A DNA stretch of 64,000 nt from Galerina marginata (lineage: Eukaryota > Basidiomycota > Agaricomycetes > Agaricales > Galerinaceae), in the NCBI GenBank assembly GCA_023014335.1, contig JAECYW010000008.1:806001-870000 (forward strand), given 5' to 3'. Below, piece by piece: positions 24,501 through 34,688 of the stretch. The position numbers and the translations under genes were made by a program. The stretch's first letter is position 1; the number at the start of each line of letters is the position of its first letter. Below the pieces are notes generated by a model. The model saw only the letters and a program-made list of their open reading frames with translations, ran no database searches and was not told where the DNA came from.

Positions 24501-24767
24501 AAGGACTTGCGAACAACAGAGAGCCGACGGCCCCCAGTCACAACAGAAGAGGTCTCTGTTTTATTTTTATATTGTGAACTCTGTTGATACTTCGTGTAGG
24601 GTGAGGCTCTTGCAGAAAGCATCGGGGCGTATAGTTATGTCGAATGCAGTGCGCTTACGGGTGAAGGAGTGATGGAGGTATTTAGGACCGCGACTACCTG
24701 TGCACTTGGGATCCTTATCAAGAAGAAAGAGGTGAAGGACGTACAAAAGGGATGTATCATAGCTTAA
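21511..24767 (+). CDS. MLKL-type helical domain / TKL kinase / Rho GTPase fusion
   Basis: Thirteen exons (21511-21755, 21810-21948, 21997-22173, 22223-22468, 22519-22698, 22747-22815, 22874-23092, 23158-23671, 23721-24031, 24084-24125, 24179-24376, 24441-24551, 24600-24767) total 2,619 nt (872 aa). Residues 1 to about 190 are alpha-helical and resemble the four-helix N-terminal domain of MLKL-type proteins. The kinase (about 235-495) has GSGTFG, the VAVK lysine (about 260), HGDLKPAN with the catalytic Asp (about 349), DFG (about 367), MAPE and a C-terminal RCWADNRSERP as in TKL kinases, so it looks active. A Ser-rich then Lys-rich linker (about 500-685) follows. Residues 687-872 are a full Rho-type GTPase: GDGACGK, PTVFENYVAD, DTAGQEDY, CKKDL, ECSA and a C-terminal CIIA CaaX box behind lysines. 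The intron 23672-23720 (GTAAGT...TTTAG) keeps kinase and GTPase in one frame. No stop or promoter lies between them. The role is unknown; membrane-anchored signalling, possibly in self/non-self or cell-death responses, is inference. Confidence 0.9.
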
Positions 24768-25375
24768 TTCCCCCTCTCAAGGTAAAATCTATTTTCCGAA
24801 GCGTCCAAATGTCATTTCGTTTCAAAAGTGTCCTGGAAGTTACACGTTCCGTTCTGGTCAAAACCTCTTGCCCCAGCATTACTGTAATAAATTTGCTCTA
24901 GAATAATCAACCAGGAGGTCGTGTGACTGAACCACGTCTTTTTTTGCAGGGCGTCTGGGTATCTGTGAGTTGCCCAATCACCACGAGTCCCTGCGGAAGC
25001 TATTACCTACACTATTAAATTCCCTAAGCTCCATCAGTGAACTTTCTAAAGTCTTTTCTACCGCGAAGGGAGAGAATCCTGAACATCATTCAAGCATATT
25101 ACTTACATCCCAGTCACCCGGTGCAGAAGAAATCCCTGAAGAGTACAAGACAACCGTTGGATATTCAATGTCAGGCTCAACCATTTTAGTGTTAATACTG
25201 GTGACTGAGGCCTTACGACGACCGTCTGCCATACCGACAAAATCCATACCTACCAAATTTAGACAAGGACCCCGAGTGCATTGATGGGTACATGCCCTTG
25301 GCGGTGGAAGTCCCGGACTTTTCGTGAACACTCCTTCTTGAGACGCGATATATCACACAAGAACGCCTCAGCCAG
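24768..25375. other. spacer with an orphan exon-like frame
   Basis: A frame from about 24951, after a good acceptor (tttttttgcag), reads about 110 codons and contains ESLRKLLPTLLNSLSSISEL, with Leu/Ser-rich helical character. It ends at 25284 and has no visible start exon or partner. It may be a decayed gene or chance. Confidence 0.35.
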
Positions 25376-27115
25376 ATGTCGTCGGCGTTTGGCAGATTCG
25401 GACACCGCCAACGTTTGGAGGAAGCACGAAAAAAGCATCAGGCTGAAGCAGAACGCGAATACCCACCCGAAATGGCATCTGCTCTGGCGAGCAACTCGCC
25501 CCCACCAGAAGACGCGGTTCATGCAACTAAAGCATTCAGACAGGGACCCGCTGAAGCCCTTCGTAGCATTGAAAGCAGGATTTCTGACATCGATAAACAA
25601 ATGGAGAGCCTCAGGAGAGAAAAAATATCCTTACGCGCGGATACTACACCGCATCGCATCAGACTGAAAGCCTGCGATACAGTTCTCTCTCCAATCCGAC
25701 GTGTTCCACTCGATATTCTCCGCGAAATCACGCTCTACGCATTGCCTGAGCATCCTGCCCCGTATCGTGGCAGCGTACCGCTTTCTGTATCGCATGTATG
25801 TTCGGCCTGGAGGTCAGCCGCTCTGTCGTCGCCCCGTCTATGGACAACCCTCTTTCTCGAACTTTGGGAAGGCCGCCGCGATTTGGGTATTTATGAAGAG
25901 CTGCTGGGAGAGTGGTTCAAACGGGCAAAGGGGTTACCCTTGTCCTTCTTCATGCACTTTGACCTCGATTCAGACGATTGCGCCGACCATCTTGCCGGTT
26001 ACAGGTCGGTATTGCGATCGTTCGCGCCTTTCGCTCCTCGTGTTCGTCACTTGGGCATCGGCGCTCCTTATGTCAGCACTATTTTCGCCCTATTTCTCGA
26101 TATGGATCCCGACTGGGACTTGCGCAGTTTGGAAAGGCTTGACCTTTTTAGCCCAAGCGCCCACTTCTGTAACGAAGAATTTGGTCAAGAAGGATTCGAG
26201 CTCGGTGCGGTTGAACCAGTTGTTATCTTCAATCAGGCGCCTCTTCTTCATAAGCTCGCCATCAAGAAAACACTCATAAGCGACAGTGATGTATCGAATG
26301 TCGTCCCTTGGTCTCAATTGACCAATGTTCACATCGAGGAGGGCCTCACCGTCGACTCCTGGATCCAAGTCATGGTGCTATCTCCTCTGATGCAAGTCGG
26401 CGGCTTCTACATCAGGGACTTCTTTGAAGTCGATTTTTTGCAGGAACCCGTGCGGGAGCACCTTCACCTTGAAAACCTTAGTTTGAAAATTCTATTCGAC
26501 TTCCCACATCCCGTGGACCTCATCAAACTATTTAATCTTCCAAAACTAAGGACTCTTACTCTCGTCGGTGAAGATAAAATGCAATCCGAAGAACTGCCTT
26601 CCTTACGAGATCTTCCGCATTTCTCGTTGCTTCGTTCTCTTTCACTGCAAACATTGTTATACCCTGTGGAATATCTCATCAAAATCCTCCAACAAGTCAC
26701 AAAGCTGGAAATGTTGGAAGTAGAGTGTGACTCAGAGACTTATCCCCCACTTCTTGAAGCCTTGACTTATTCACCCACATGCACCATCTTGTCCCGACTC
26801 TCTACTCTTAAGTTATTCAATTTCAACCTCCTAGACACCGATAGCGTTTACGACATGGTCAAGTCAAGATGCATCAACGCGCCATCGAAGTCCCAGCCGT
26901 TGAAATGCTTGTCCATAAAATTGATCGGCGCTTCCTGTGTTAAATTGGTGGCTGCTGGACAAGAACTCAAAGACAAGTTGAAGCCTTGCGTGGAAGGCGG
27001 ACTCTTTTTGGATATCGCAGGCCCCCGCGTCCGGTCCAAGCCGTTGATGGGCATCAATTCGCAGGTTCGCGCCTTTAACAATTGGTATCCTGATAGCTAT
27101 GGCTATGGCTATTAG
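25376..27115 (+). CDS. F-box protein with LRR-like C-terminus
   Basis: This is a single exon of 579 aa. A predicted coiled coil (about 58-86, IESRISDIDKQMESLRREK) precedes an F-box-like domain (about 105-160; SPIRRVPLDILREITLYALP, then VSHVCSAWRSAALSSPRLW). The rest is leucine-rich with irregular repeats (for example SLRDLPHFSLLRSLSLQTL), as is usual in the large basidiomycete F-box families. Such proteins are thought to link substrates to an SCF ubiquitin ligase through Skp1. No substrate can be inferred. The Gly/Tyr-rich end (DSYGYGY) is unremarkable. It lies 0.6 kb downstream of the kinase-GTPase gene on the same strand, but nothing shows a functional link. Confidence 0.88.
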   Translation: MSSAFGRFGHRQRLEEARKKHQAEAEREYPPEMASALASNSPPPEDAVHATKAFRQGPAEALRSIESRISDIDKQMESLRREKISLRADTTPHRIRLKACDTVLSPIRRVPLDILREITLYALPEHPAPYRGSVPLSVSHVCSAWRSAALSSPRLWTTLFLELWEGRRDLGIYEELLGEWFKRAKGLPLSFFMHFDLDSDDCADHLAGYRSVLRSFAPFAPRVRHLGIGAPYVSTIFALFLDMDPDWDLRSLERLDLFSPSAHFCNEEFGQEGFELGAVEPVVIFNQAPLLHKLAIKKTLISDSDVSNVVPWSQLTNVHIEEGLTVDSWIQVMVLSPLMQVGGFYIRDFFEVDFLQEPVREHLHLENLSLKILFDFPHPVDLIKLFNLPKLRTLTLVGEDKMQSEELPSLRDLPHFSLLRSLSLQTLLYPVEYLIKILQQVTKLEMLEVECDSETYPPLLEALTYSPTCTILSRLSTLKLFNFNLLDTDSVYDMVKSRCINAPSKSQPLKCLSIKLIGASCVKLVAAGQELKDKLKPCVEGGLFLDIAGPRVRSKPLMGINSQVRAFNNWYPDSYGYGY

Positions 27116-27568
27116 CAGCGTGTTTTTTCCTTCTCTTTTAATCCTTTCGTCTTACCCGGGTACCCAGTATTCTCCAGCACAGCTCGCGGATTTTCTTCGT
27201 TTTTCAGCCTGTATGGGGGGCCAGCATACAGACACTTGGGTTTATGAGCACAAACCGTAAATGGGATTATCAGCGTGGCTCGAATTTCGCCCATCATAGC
27301 CTCCAAAATATAATGAAAGATTTCAAGGGATTCCGGCCATAGATTCTTCACTATCCAACTCCGCTTTCGCTGTCTGTACAAGGGTAAAAGGGCGGAAATC
27401 CGACACGAGAAGTGGTAAACATTCCTTCCCTCGATTATTGCACACTCCACCACCATCATCAAAAACTCCAAATCGTCGAAAAGCGACATCCACTGCATTG
27501 ATCTAGCTAGAATACAGTCCCAAACCGTAGATATAGACTTACAAAAGAAAAATAGGTCATAGATAGTA

Positions 27569-27600
27569 CCCAAACCAAAACCAAAACCAAAACCAACCCA
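27569..27600 (+). repeat. short (CCAAAA)n tandem repeat
   Basis: About four to five copies of a CCAAAA unit. They create the Gly/Phe repeat in an antisense frame that I reject as a gene. Confidence 0.75.
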
Positions 27601-28221
27601 GCCCAAACTCTACTTCAATCCACCCAAAACTCACGGTCAAAGTCTCACGAAACACTAGAGCTCACCTAGTTTAAGCTAGAAGCAGACCGAGCCCTTTACA
27701 GGCCTCCAAACTCATCCCAAGGAGAACGACGAGCGACGAAGCTTGGACGAAGCCCAACCGTTGCCCTGAATCCCCGATTGCATAAGCAACCGGACGGCAA
27801 TCACGCCTACCGGCTTGGTGCTCTTTAAATTTTATTCACGCGCAATTCACGCGACACTCTCGCCCAGCATAAGCCCTAAAATCGTACACAATAAGGCGCC
27901 ACTCGGTGGCAGGCATGCTTAGCAGATAGAAAAGCAGAAAATAGACAGACATCAATAATTCTGGACAGTGGGGATCTACGGGGCTATGCAGAGGACTGTA
28001 AGCTACCACCTCACACAGGTTTTAACCACTGCTCCTGCTCGAACTGGGCTAAAGGCCAGGAATGATTGTTTCTGCCTAGATTCTCCAAATCCTATTGTAG
28101 CTATGTGTGTACCGTTGACTTCCTGTAGTGACTACATAGATAGCCACCTATATAGTAATTACTTGTCAGTCTACGGTGAACTGATTGTTCCAATGAGGGA
28201 CCACGTCAGTATAATATACTT

Positions 28222-28240
28222 ACTTCCTTCCTTCCTTCCT
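28222..28240 (+). repeat. (CTTC)n microsatellite
   Basis: About four and a half copies of a CTTC unit in a gene-free stretch. Confidence 0.75.
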
Positions 28241-28779
28241 ACGCTAACTTGCGGGTTTTTCTGGGTTCAAAATTGTGTTGTCCACGATTTGGGTACAAGC
28301 TTAAGTACATTATTATCGATTGTGTTCAGATGTCTAATGCCCGGCCGTTGAATCGCGTCGCTTATTCCCAAGGTCCTATTGCAGTTAGTCTCTCCTAGCC
28401 AGACCAAAATATATGTGATGTGCCCTACGGCTCACGATATGTGTGTATTGCAGTGCGTCTTATATGTAGTGAGATTTCGTGAGTGCCTGACTCATCACTC
28501 CACTCAAAAGAGATCAAGAAATGTGGAGATGCCTGGACCAGCCCGATTATTAGAAATGGGGAAGGAAGCCTAATTTTAAATTTTCTGGGTTGAATATCAC
28601 TCGCTACCTACCTTTTCCTCCAACCCAAGCCCAATGCAACGTCCTCGTTCGCGGACATCGAAAATACGGCATGCTGGGAAAGCCATCAATTCAATTCTAA
28701 ATCCAGCTGATCCTTGCGAGATTAGATATTTTGAAGTGCTTTCCTTCTGATCTTCCACCGCAGCTGAAGAAAACGATAA

Positions 28780-29388
28780 ATGACGGACTCCCCGGACACT
28801 CCAGATGCTACACACCCGCTTAGCGCAGAGGAGCTTGAGCCTGGGCTGCTCTACGCGGTACTGACCTACCGCGGTGAGCTAGCCTCGTGGAACTGGGCCT
28901 TCTTCGTGCCCAATCCCGCTGTAACACCCATAGGTACCTCTGGGACCATCTTCCACGTCGTGGATACCGACTCCGTAGGCCTATGGAAGTTTGAAGTCGA
29001 AACCAAGGACGTTATTTCTTCCCCACTTGTGGTAGCCATCCTGCGCCTTGCGGATGTGGGATTTTTGGGAGATTACGATGATGTCGTAGGCAAGGACAGT
29101 TTATTGCCGATGTTCAAGACGGTCGCGATCCCGACACAGGCGTCGACGGAGTTTAGCTCCCGGACATGGTTTCTCGAAGCGATATGTGTGCTGCATGACT
29201 GTGGTGTCGTGCAGTGCGATGATGCTTGGCTGCTCGAGAGGGAGATAAGAAGGTGTGCGTTTACTGCGATGGATAGGTACCTAGAGAATAAAGGTGTGTC
29301 GGTTCTTCTCATGGAGATCGTACGTTCTTGGGCTGATGACCTAGGCACTGTAGGCTGGACCGCCTATCGATCGGAGCAGTGTTCCTAG
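28780..29388 (+). CDS. DUF6914-like unknown protein
   Basis: This is a single exon of 202 aa. It starts MTDSPDTPDATHPLSAEELE; a core follows with LYAVLTYRGELASWNWAFF, IFHVVDTDSVGLWKFE and WFLEAICVLHDCGVV. The pattern of a WxWAxF strand, a T-x-FHVxD strand, a WKFE strand and a C-terminal helical WFLEA(I/L)xxL segment recalls the DUF6914 group of fungal proteins, recognised here from memory only. There is no signal peptide or membrane segment. Function is unknown. Confidence 0.65.
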   Translation: MTDSPDTPDATHPLSAEELEPGLLYAVLTYRGELASWNWAFFVPNPAVTPIGTSGTIFHVVDTDSVGLWKFEVETKDVISSPLVVAILRLADVGFLGDYDDVVGKDSLLPMFKTVAIPTQASTEFSSRTWFLEAICVLHDCGVVQCDDAWLLEREIRRCAFTAMDRYLENKGVSVLLMEIVRSWADDLGTVGWTAYRSEQCS

Positions 29389-30238
29389 CAGAGATAATGA
29401 CATCGTATCGCTTTCTTCAATTAAATTTTACCCTGGGTATGTTTCCACCAACAATACGAAAATTGAACGGCTGTTTCAAATCTCTTTATCGTCAGATCCT
29501 GTGCGGCTGTCAAATGGTCGCTCGAATTGCCATCTCTGTTGTTGAGAAGAAACACGCAGCCTCTCACAGATTATTGGTCTTTGCAGTGGGACCATCTGTC
29601 CGCGTCGTCTTCTCCAGATTTCAGAGACTCGCTCATTTTAAAGTGTAATTCAATAACTAAGGGTTGAACTTACACTTTGATTTGATGCTTCAGATGAACG
29701 GATAATAGGCAGTGCTTTGCTTACTTTATTGTAGAAAATAATCGCTTATTCTGGCCTGCGAACAAACCCACATTGCGTATGCTATGATGCTTATTCGATG
29801 ACGAAGCGTGAGTCTAGGCGCTTGTTCTATTTTTACTCTAATCGGCTCAACGCTTCCAGCCTGGAGGATTTATTCGTCGATGTTGAAATTCAAGCCAAGG
29901 ACAGCTATCATGTGCACTGCCTCATGTCGATTTGGAATGCTTTTCATTACCTGGGCCGTAGAGAATCGAAATGAACCGCTAGTTCGATGAAGTGTTCGAC
30001 GCTCAGCGCTCAGGGTTTATCTCCTGCGTACAATTGAAACCTCCAGCTTAGTGTGCTTCCAATTGACAGCTAGAATAGGGGTTTTTGCCTCACCCTTTCC
30101 GCATTTACGCCAAGGTTTTTATTCGAACATGCCTAGTCTTAGACTCGCTCTGCAGTCTTAGAGCCACTGCGTCTTTAAGAGTCGCGATTCAACCACATCC
30201 AATCTGTATCTGCTTCGAAGCCTTCAGTGTTAACAACG
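29389..30238. other. intergenic, no supported gene
   Basis: Short frames only. This is the upstream flank of the first small secreted protein gene; no convincing TATA box was found. Confidence 0.5.
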
Positions 30239-31125
30239 ATGTTCAAAACGAAATTCTTGATGATCCTGACGGCGTCACTCCTCACAACCACTTCCGCTGG
30301 TCCAACTCGGCTCAGTTCAGCCAGACGCGCTGCGCCAGATAATACGGTGGCCGTTGTCGGGTCTGACAACTATTGGTAAGTCTCTTCGTGCAATATTCCA
30401 ACTGTAAGATTCCCAATTCAAGGGTATTATCAGCCTCATCGTTCCAAGGTGCGCCGAATCCAGCTACCTTGCCTCCTTTCAAACTGGTCTAATACCTCCA
30501 CAGAACTCCACACACGAACGTTGGCGACAGCGAACATCCAGGCGGGATGCAGGCTTACTGCTCCGCATCAGCGCACTCCTCTCCGGACCAGGGCCAACTC
30601 TCCAGTGATTTCTGGCGCAACGTGGAATTTAAGACGGGGAACGGGGTCAATGGCAAGCGGTACGCACAGCGTATGTCGACTATTTCATCCGCCATCACCG
30701 GCCGGCGTAATTTAATTAACGGAACTGACTTGGGTATTGGGCGCTTAGTTACAGGGTGCATAAAACCATCGACGCTTGACAGGATTAATGCCAACGATGG
30801 TGGCGGTCAGTACGACTCTAGCGGCGGTGTGGGTGGAAATGGAAATCCCCAAGGAAGCGCTTGTGAAGGGTGCGTTCATTTCTCATTTTGATAGGTACTT
30901 GGTTTTCATAGGCTATCTTCAGGTACAACCACTACGTCGAGCTTCTTGAACCTGCAGGACCCAGGGCTTGCATCAGATGCTGCGATGACCCCGCAGATTG
31001 TCCTACTACCATGGGTCAAACTTTCTCCCCTGCCGTCGTATATTGGCTTACCCCTTTCATTTATAAATTTAGATACGTCTGGGTGCCCCAATGTTATTCC
31101 AGGGAATTATTTCGATTGCGCCTAA
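30239..31125 (+). CDS. small secreted protein, MAG-like family, copy 1
   Basis: Six exons (30239-30375, 30434-30448, 30504-30670, 30749-30869, 30923-31014 and 31073-31125) total 585 nt (194 aa). A signal peptide (MFKTKFLMILTASLLTTTSA) is followed by a short propeptide ending in RR before AAPDNTV, a likely Kex2 site. Mature landmarks are CLIVPR, VGDSEHPGGMQAYC, GGQYDSSGG, the Cys-rich IRCCDDPADCP and the end CPNVIPGNYFDCA. This cysteine and motif order is that of a basidiomycete secreted family often labelled macrofage activating glycoprotein-like. The biochemical role is unknown. Exon 2 is a 15-nt microexon. A paralog with the same exon lengths lies at 34689. The two are 3.6 kb apart on the same strand. 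Confidence 0.85.
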
Positions 31126-31391
31126 TGCGGCTCGATAGGGGACTCGGATGATTCAGAGGTTGGAATCTTGGACAATTCGGACGATCGGCTACAATAGATT
31201 TGAACAATGCCGTTTCTGCATGAATGTGTTTTGTATTTGTAATGTAAAAGAGTGTCCCAGGGATGCAAGGTATTTCCAAAATAATTGTAAGTCCCAAAAA
31301 ATCAACTACGCCGGGCTCCAAGGACCGCCATCACCCTCAACTCTACGTTCCTCTGTTTTATGAACATGGATCTACATTCAATCAAATGGTG

Positions 31392-33478
31392 TTAATTAAC
31401 TCGACGGTGGTAAATCATTGAACTTACACCTATCATCCCGGCATGAGGCATCGCAACATGAACCTCTTTCGAGTCGGAAGATTCCTCATCAATATCGTTT
31501 CCACGATAGGTCATAGAAGAGAGCTGGAGGGACTCGCCCTGGAGGATATTTAGTTATCTCCAATGTTAAAAAGATATGACGAGATACCTTAAGCGGTTTG
31601 TCGTTGCTATGAATATGACTATGACTGCCCATGGTAGTGTCGGCTGGCTTTGTGAGGCCCGAACGCAAGTTCATGATATCGACACTGATAGACGAGTCTT
31701 CTCGAATGTTGTTACGTGCGTTCAACCTAAAATTCAGACATCGGCCATAAGAAATTGGCCGGCAGGGAGGAAAGGATAACTTACATTGCAACGTAACTGT
31801 TGATATATACTTTCCACCGGGATAAAGTGTCAATTATTTTTATTTAAGTCCAAAAAAAATAATAGGCCTACGCTTGGTGACCAAGAAAGTGATGCCTATG
31901 AATATGAGATTGTTGGGCATCGTGACAAACTAGGGTTTGGGAAGGTCAGTGGACTACAGCGTAGCAATATGGAATAAGCGCACCGTGACGAGCGCTATCA
32001 CCGAGGTTACGCTGCAGACTTTCGTCAGTACGAGCCCCGCGGAGGTCATAAAACCGGCATTCAATACCTAGTTAAAGCTCCAGAAATCAGCACGTAGTGC
32101 ATGATAGTAACGACCAAGCTGTGGGTCCTAAGAAAAATAAGAGTAAGTCAACCGAAGCAAGGGTAGAGAGACTGCCTACTTGGCGAAGCCCGATTTGCTT
32201 TTGTTAAGGTAGTAACACATTGTAGCAGCGAGTAGAACGTCGATCGCGGTCGTGGTCGAAAACGTCGCGTAAAGAACCCACTGTAACACGAAGAATGTCA
32301 GATATGTGGAAATATATATTAATGGCAACCTACCGTCGCCGAATGCATATCATCCCATCCAGTGAGCTTGAAACTACAATCAGATTGGGTAAGTAAGTCG
32401 CAATTCACGAGCCGTACGTATCTGCTAAGCTTTGACTTACGTGTGGTATATTAATACTGGGATTTAACGTCAGCTCAATGTCAATCTGAATATGTGTACC
32501 GGAGACTCACGGAGACCGACAACTAAGAAATGCGTAAATGGACCTGATTTTATGATTATTTTGTTAAAAGTGAACTCACCTGAGCCTGCGATCAAAATCC
32601 CGATCTGGTTTAGAATATATCAGAATCAATGGTGAAGAGGCAACGATAGTGTAGACGCACGACAATCGCAGGCCAGATTCGAGAAAAGCGGCTTCCAACT
32701 TGAAAATAAAGTTTCAGCTCAAATTTATAGATATCGATAGGGGAAAACGAACGCCTCCAAACTCTATGAACATATAAACTGGGCGGTGGGTCAGAGGCAT
32801 TTTGTAATGCAAACTTGAGAACCATGACGCACCTTTGGACGATAACGACGATGATAACCTGCACAAGAGCTGATATTAATAAAGAGTATGAGCTGAGGGA
32901 GACGTACGCACGTTGAATATGACTTGAACCTAAGCCAAAGACAGTTGTTGAGCGGACGTGGGCACGTCAAGATACGGTACATACCCTAAAACTCCTGTAG
33001 CGAGCGGGTAATAGAACGACATTATAAGAGATCTCCACTTATACAAGTCTGCGACTTACCATACAATCTTCCCCAGTGCCTTGGCGTTTCCAAATTGCTC
33101 AATGGTGTAGTAATAGGTCGTATGAATCGTGCACGCCAGATGGCAAGTGTCAAGTAATCTGGAACTTGTTAATAACGCTGCCAGAAATCCGAGAAGTGAA
33201 ATTCGTACAATAGAAGCCCAACCTGAGATAAACTGCGTTAATTGTTCTCTCCAAACAATTGCAAGTACACGTACGACGAGTTTCTGGAAGAGCCAGTCCT
33301 TTGGGTAGTTGGTATAGTAGATGTACGCTTGAACGAGGGAAATGCCGAAGAGACTGATAGGCGCGCGAAGGCGAAGACAAATTAGAGACGAGCAGCCATA
33401 ACGAGAGTTAACCCACATGCATGCCCCCACAGTACCCAAAAAGCTGGCGCCGATGGTGTTCCCCAAAGTAATGAGCAT
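31392..33478 (-). CDS. DUF6534-domain multi-pass membrane protein
   Basis: Exon 1 (33417-33478) reads MLITLGNTIGASFLGTVGAC. After a 63-nt intron, LFGISLVQAYIYYTNYPKDW follows, with QKLVVRVL behind it. Later exons give LDTCHLACTIHTTYYY with IEQFGNAKALG, a C-terminal TTTAIDVLLAATMCYYLNKS, VTIMHYVLISGALT, MPNNLIFIGITFLVTK and YINSYVAMLNARNNIRE. This is the full landmark order of the DUF6534 family, which has about seven membrane helices and unknown function. The acidic C-terminal tail (GNDIDEESSDSKEVH) ends at TAA 31392-31394. At least seven introns are needed. Borders in the middle (32300-33000) are not fully resolved. The gene lies antisense between the two secreted-protein paralogs. Confidence 0.82.
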
Positions 33479-34688
33479 TTTTCAGCGAGGTCAAAAGGGG
33501 GGGAAACGACGACGATAGTTGAAAGGCATGATTTAAATAAATAATGAAGTATGTGGTGTTGTCGCCCCTAACGGCAGTTCTTTGTGGATTTTCCTTGAAT
33601 CCTCTCCATGATCGAGTGGCGGCGCTGGCGGCAACTCGATTTTGATGGTATGATGTAAGGTTTGGTAAAGGGGACGGTGATCGACAGAGCTCCAATCCCC
33701 TTTCGGTGTGTACTTCGGACTCCGAAGGCCGAGTTAGCCGCGTATATCCACATATCCATGACTTGAACGCCTGGTTTCGGTAATCTTGTAACTTGATTTC
33801 TCGTATTGAACACCGTTTGGAAGAATTTCTAAAGTAAAATATATTTTTGGGGTTGGTTAGGATGTTAGGAGAGATGAAAGGAGATAATTCTGCGTGCAAT
33901 TTTGTCTTGGCTTCCTTCCGGCCGTTAAATTAAATCGCGGATATCAAGAGGGTGTGAACTTCATAGTAAATGTTAAAATAGGGGTACTCAAGGGAGTCTA
34001 TGTGAGTACTGCCTTACTCGTAGATATGTAGTCGTGTTTTCACGTGTCAATGCTCGCATTATCGCAAATTGATCACAGGTATTAAGCAGGCCTGCCTCCA
34101 ACGACAGGTGTAGGGGTTGAAGGACTCGGTACAAGAGGATGTGCACAACGCCAGCCTGAGTGCTCGGGCCACAGTTCATACATAGCTGCAAGCCGTAAGG
34201 GAGCAACTCGCTACGGGGAAGACAATTTCAAAATTAGCCGCCAATCTGGGGTAAATCTCACCGAGATTTCGCCATTTCGCCATTAGGAGCGATTCGCTTA
34301 GCCCAGATGTGGACTTGTGTGGGTCCCCAATTACCATATTAGTCGTCGTCCGGGGTGAAACGATCTTCCCGCTAGTTCAAGGGCACATAGGCTATTACTT
34401 TTTGGGGAACACCCAAGTGTACTGGGCAGTTGTGGGTCCATCGTGAACTTGGACCAAATTTGGACGACTGGCGATCACCGCTATTTGACAGTGCCGATCG
34501 CAAGTGCTTCTCTACTCCCTTCCTCCAACGTCATTCGGGGTTCCATTTCCCTCTCGTTTTTATTTGTAACTTCATCCATTTTTCACTTGAATTCCTTTTA
34601 CCTCGACTCATCTTTCTCGCCTGGAGCGTTAACGAACAAATCGCTATTTACTTTTCTCTGTTACCAGTCCGGCTATACTCACAACGCG
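33479..34688. other. intergenic, divergent promoters
   Basis: Spacer between the DUF6534 gene and the second secreted-protein gene. The frames present (33408-33899 minus, 34430-34795 plus) overlap the gene ends and lack domains. Confidence 0.5.

Larger units (their letters stand above)
27116..28779. other. intergenic with simple repeats
   Basis: This holds 3' flank of the F-box gene and 5' flank of the next gene. Frames of 164 codons (minus, 27112-27606) and 127 codons (plus, 27968-28351) overlap simple repeats and lack domains. Confidence 0.45.

Noticed and set aside
23721..24767. Rho GTPase as a separate gene from the kinase
   Set aside because: The joining intron has a consensus donor and acceptor and keeps frame. 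No suitable ATG or promoter lies just upstream of the GTPase, and the whole 13-exon sum is a multiple of three.
27112..27606. 164-codon minus frame starting Met-Gly-Trp
   Set aside because: Its Gly/Phe repeat is the translation of a CCAAAA microsatellite, and the rest has no domain.
27968..28351. 127-codon plus frame
   Set aside because: Spans a CTTC microsatellite and lacks any domain or splice pattern.
33408..33899. 163-codon minus frame upstream of the DUF6534 gene
   Set aside because: Overlaps the true first exon in another frame and shows no conserved features.
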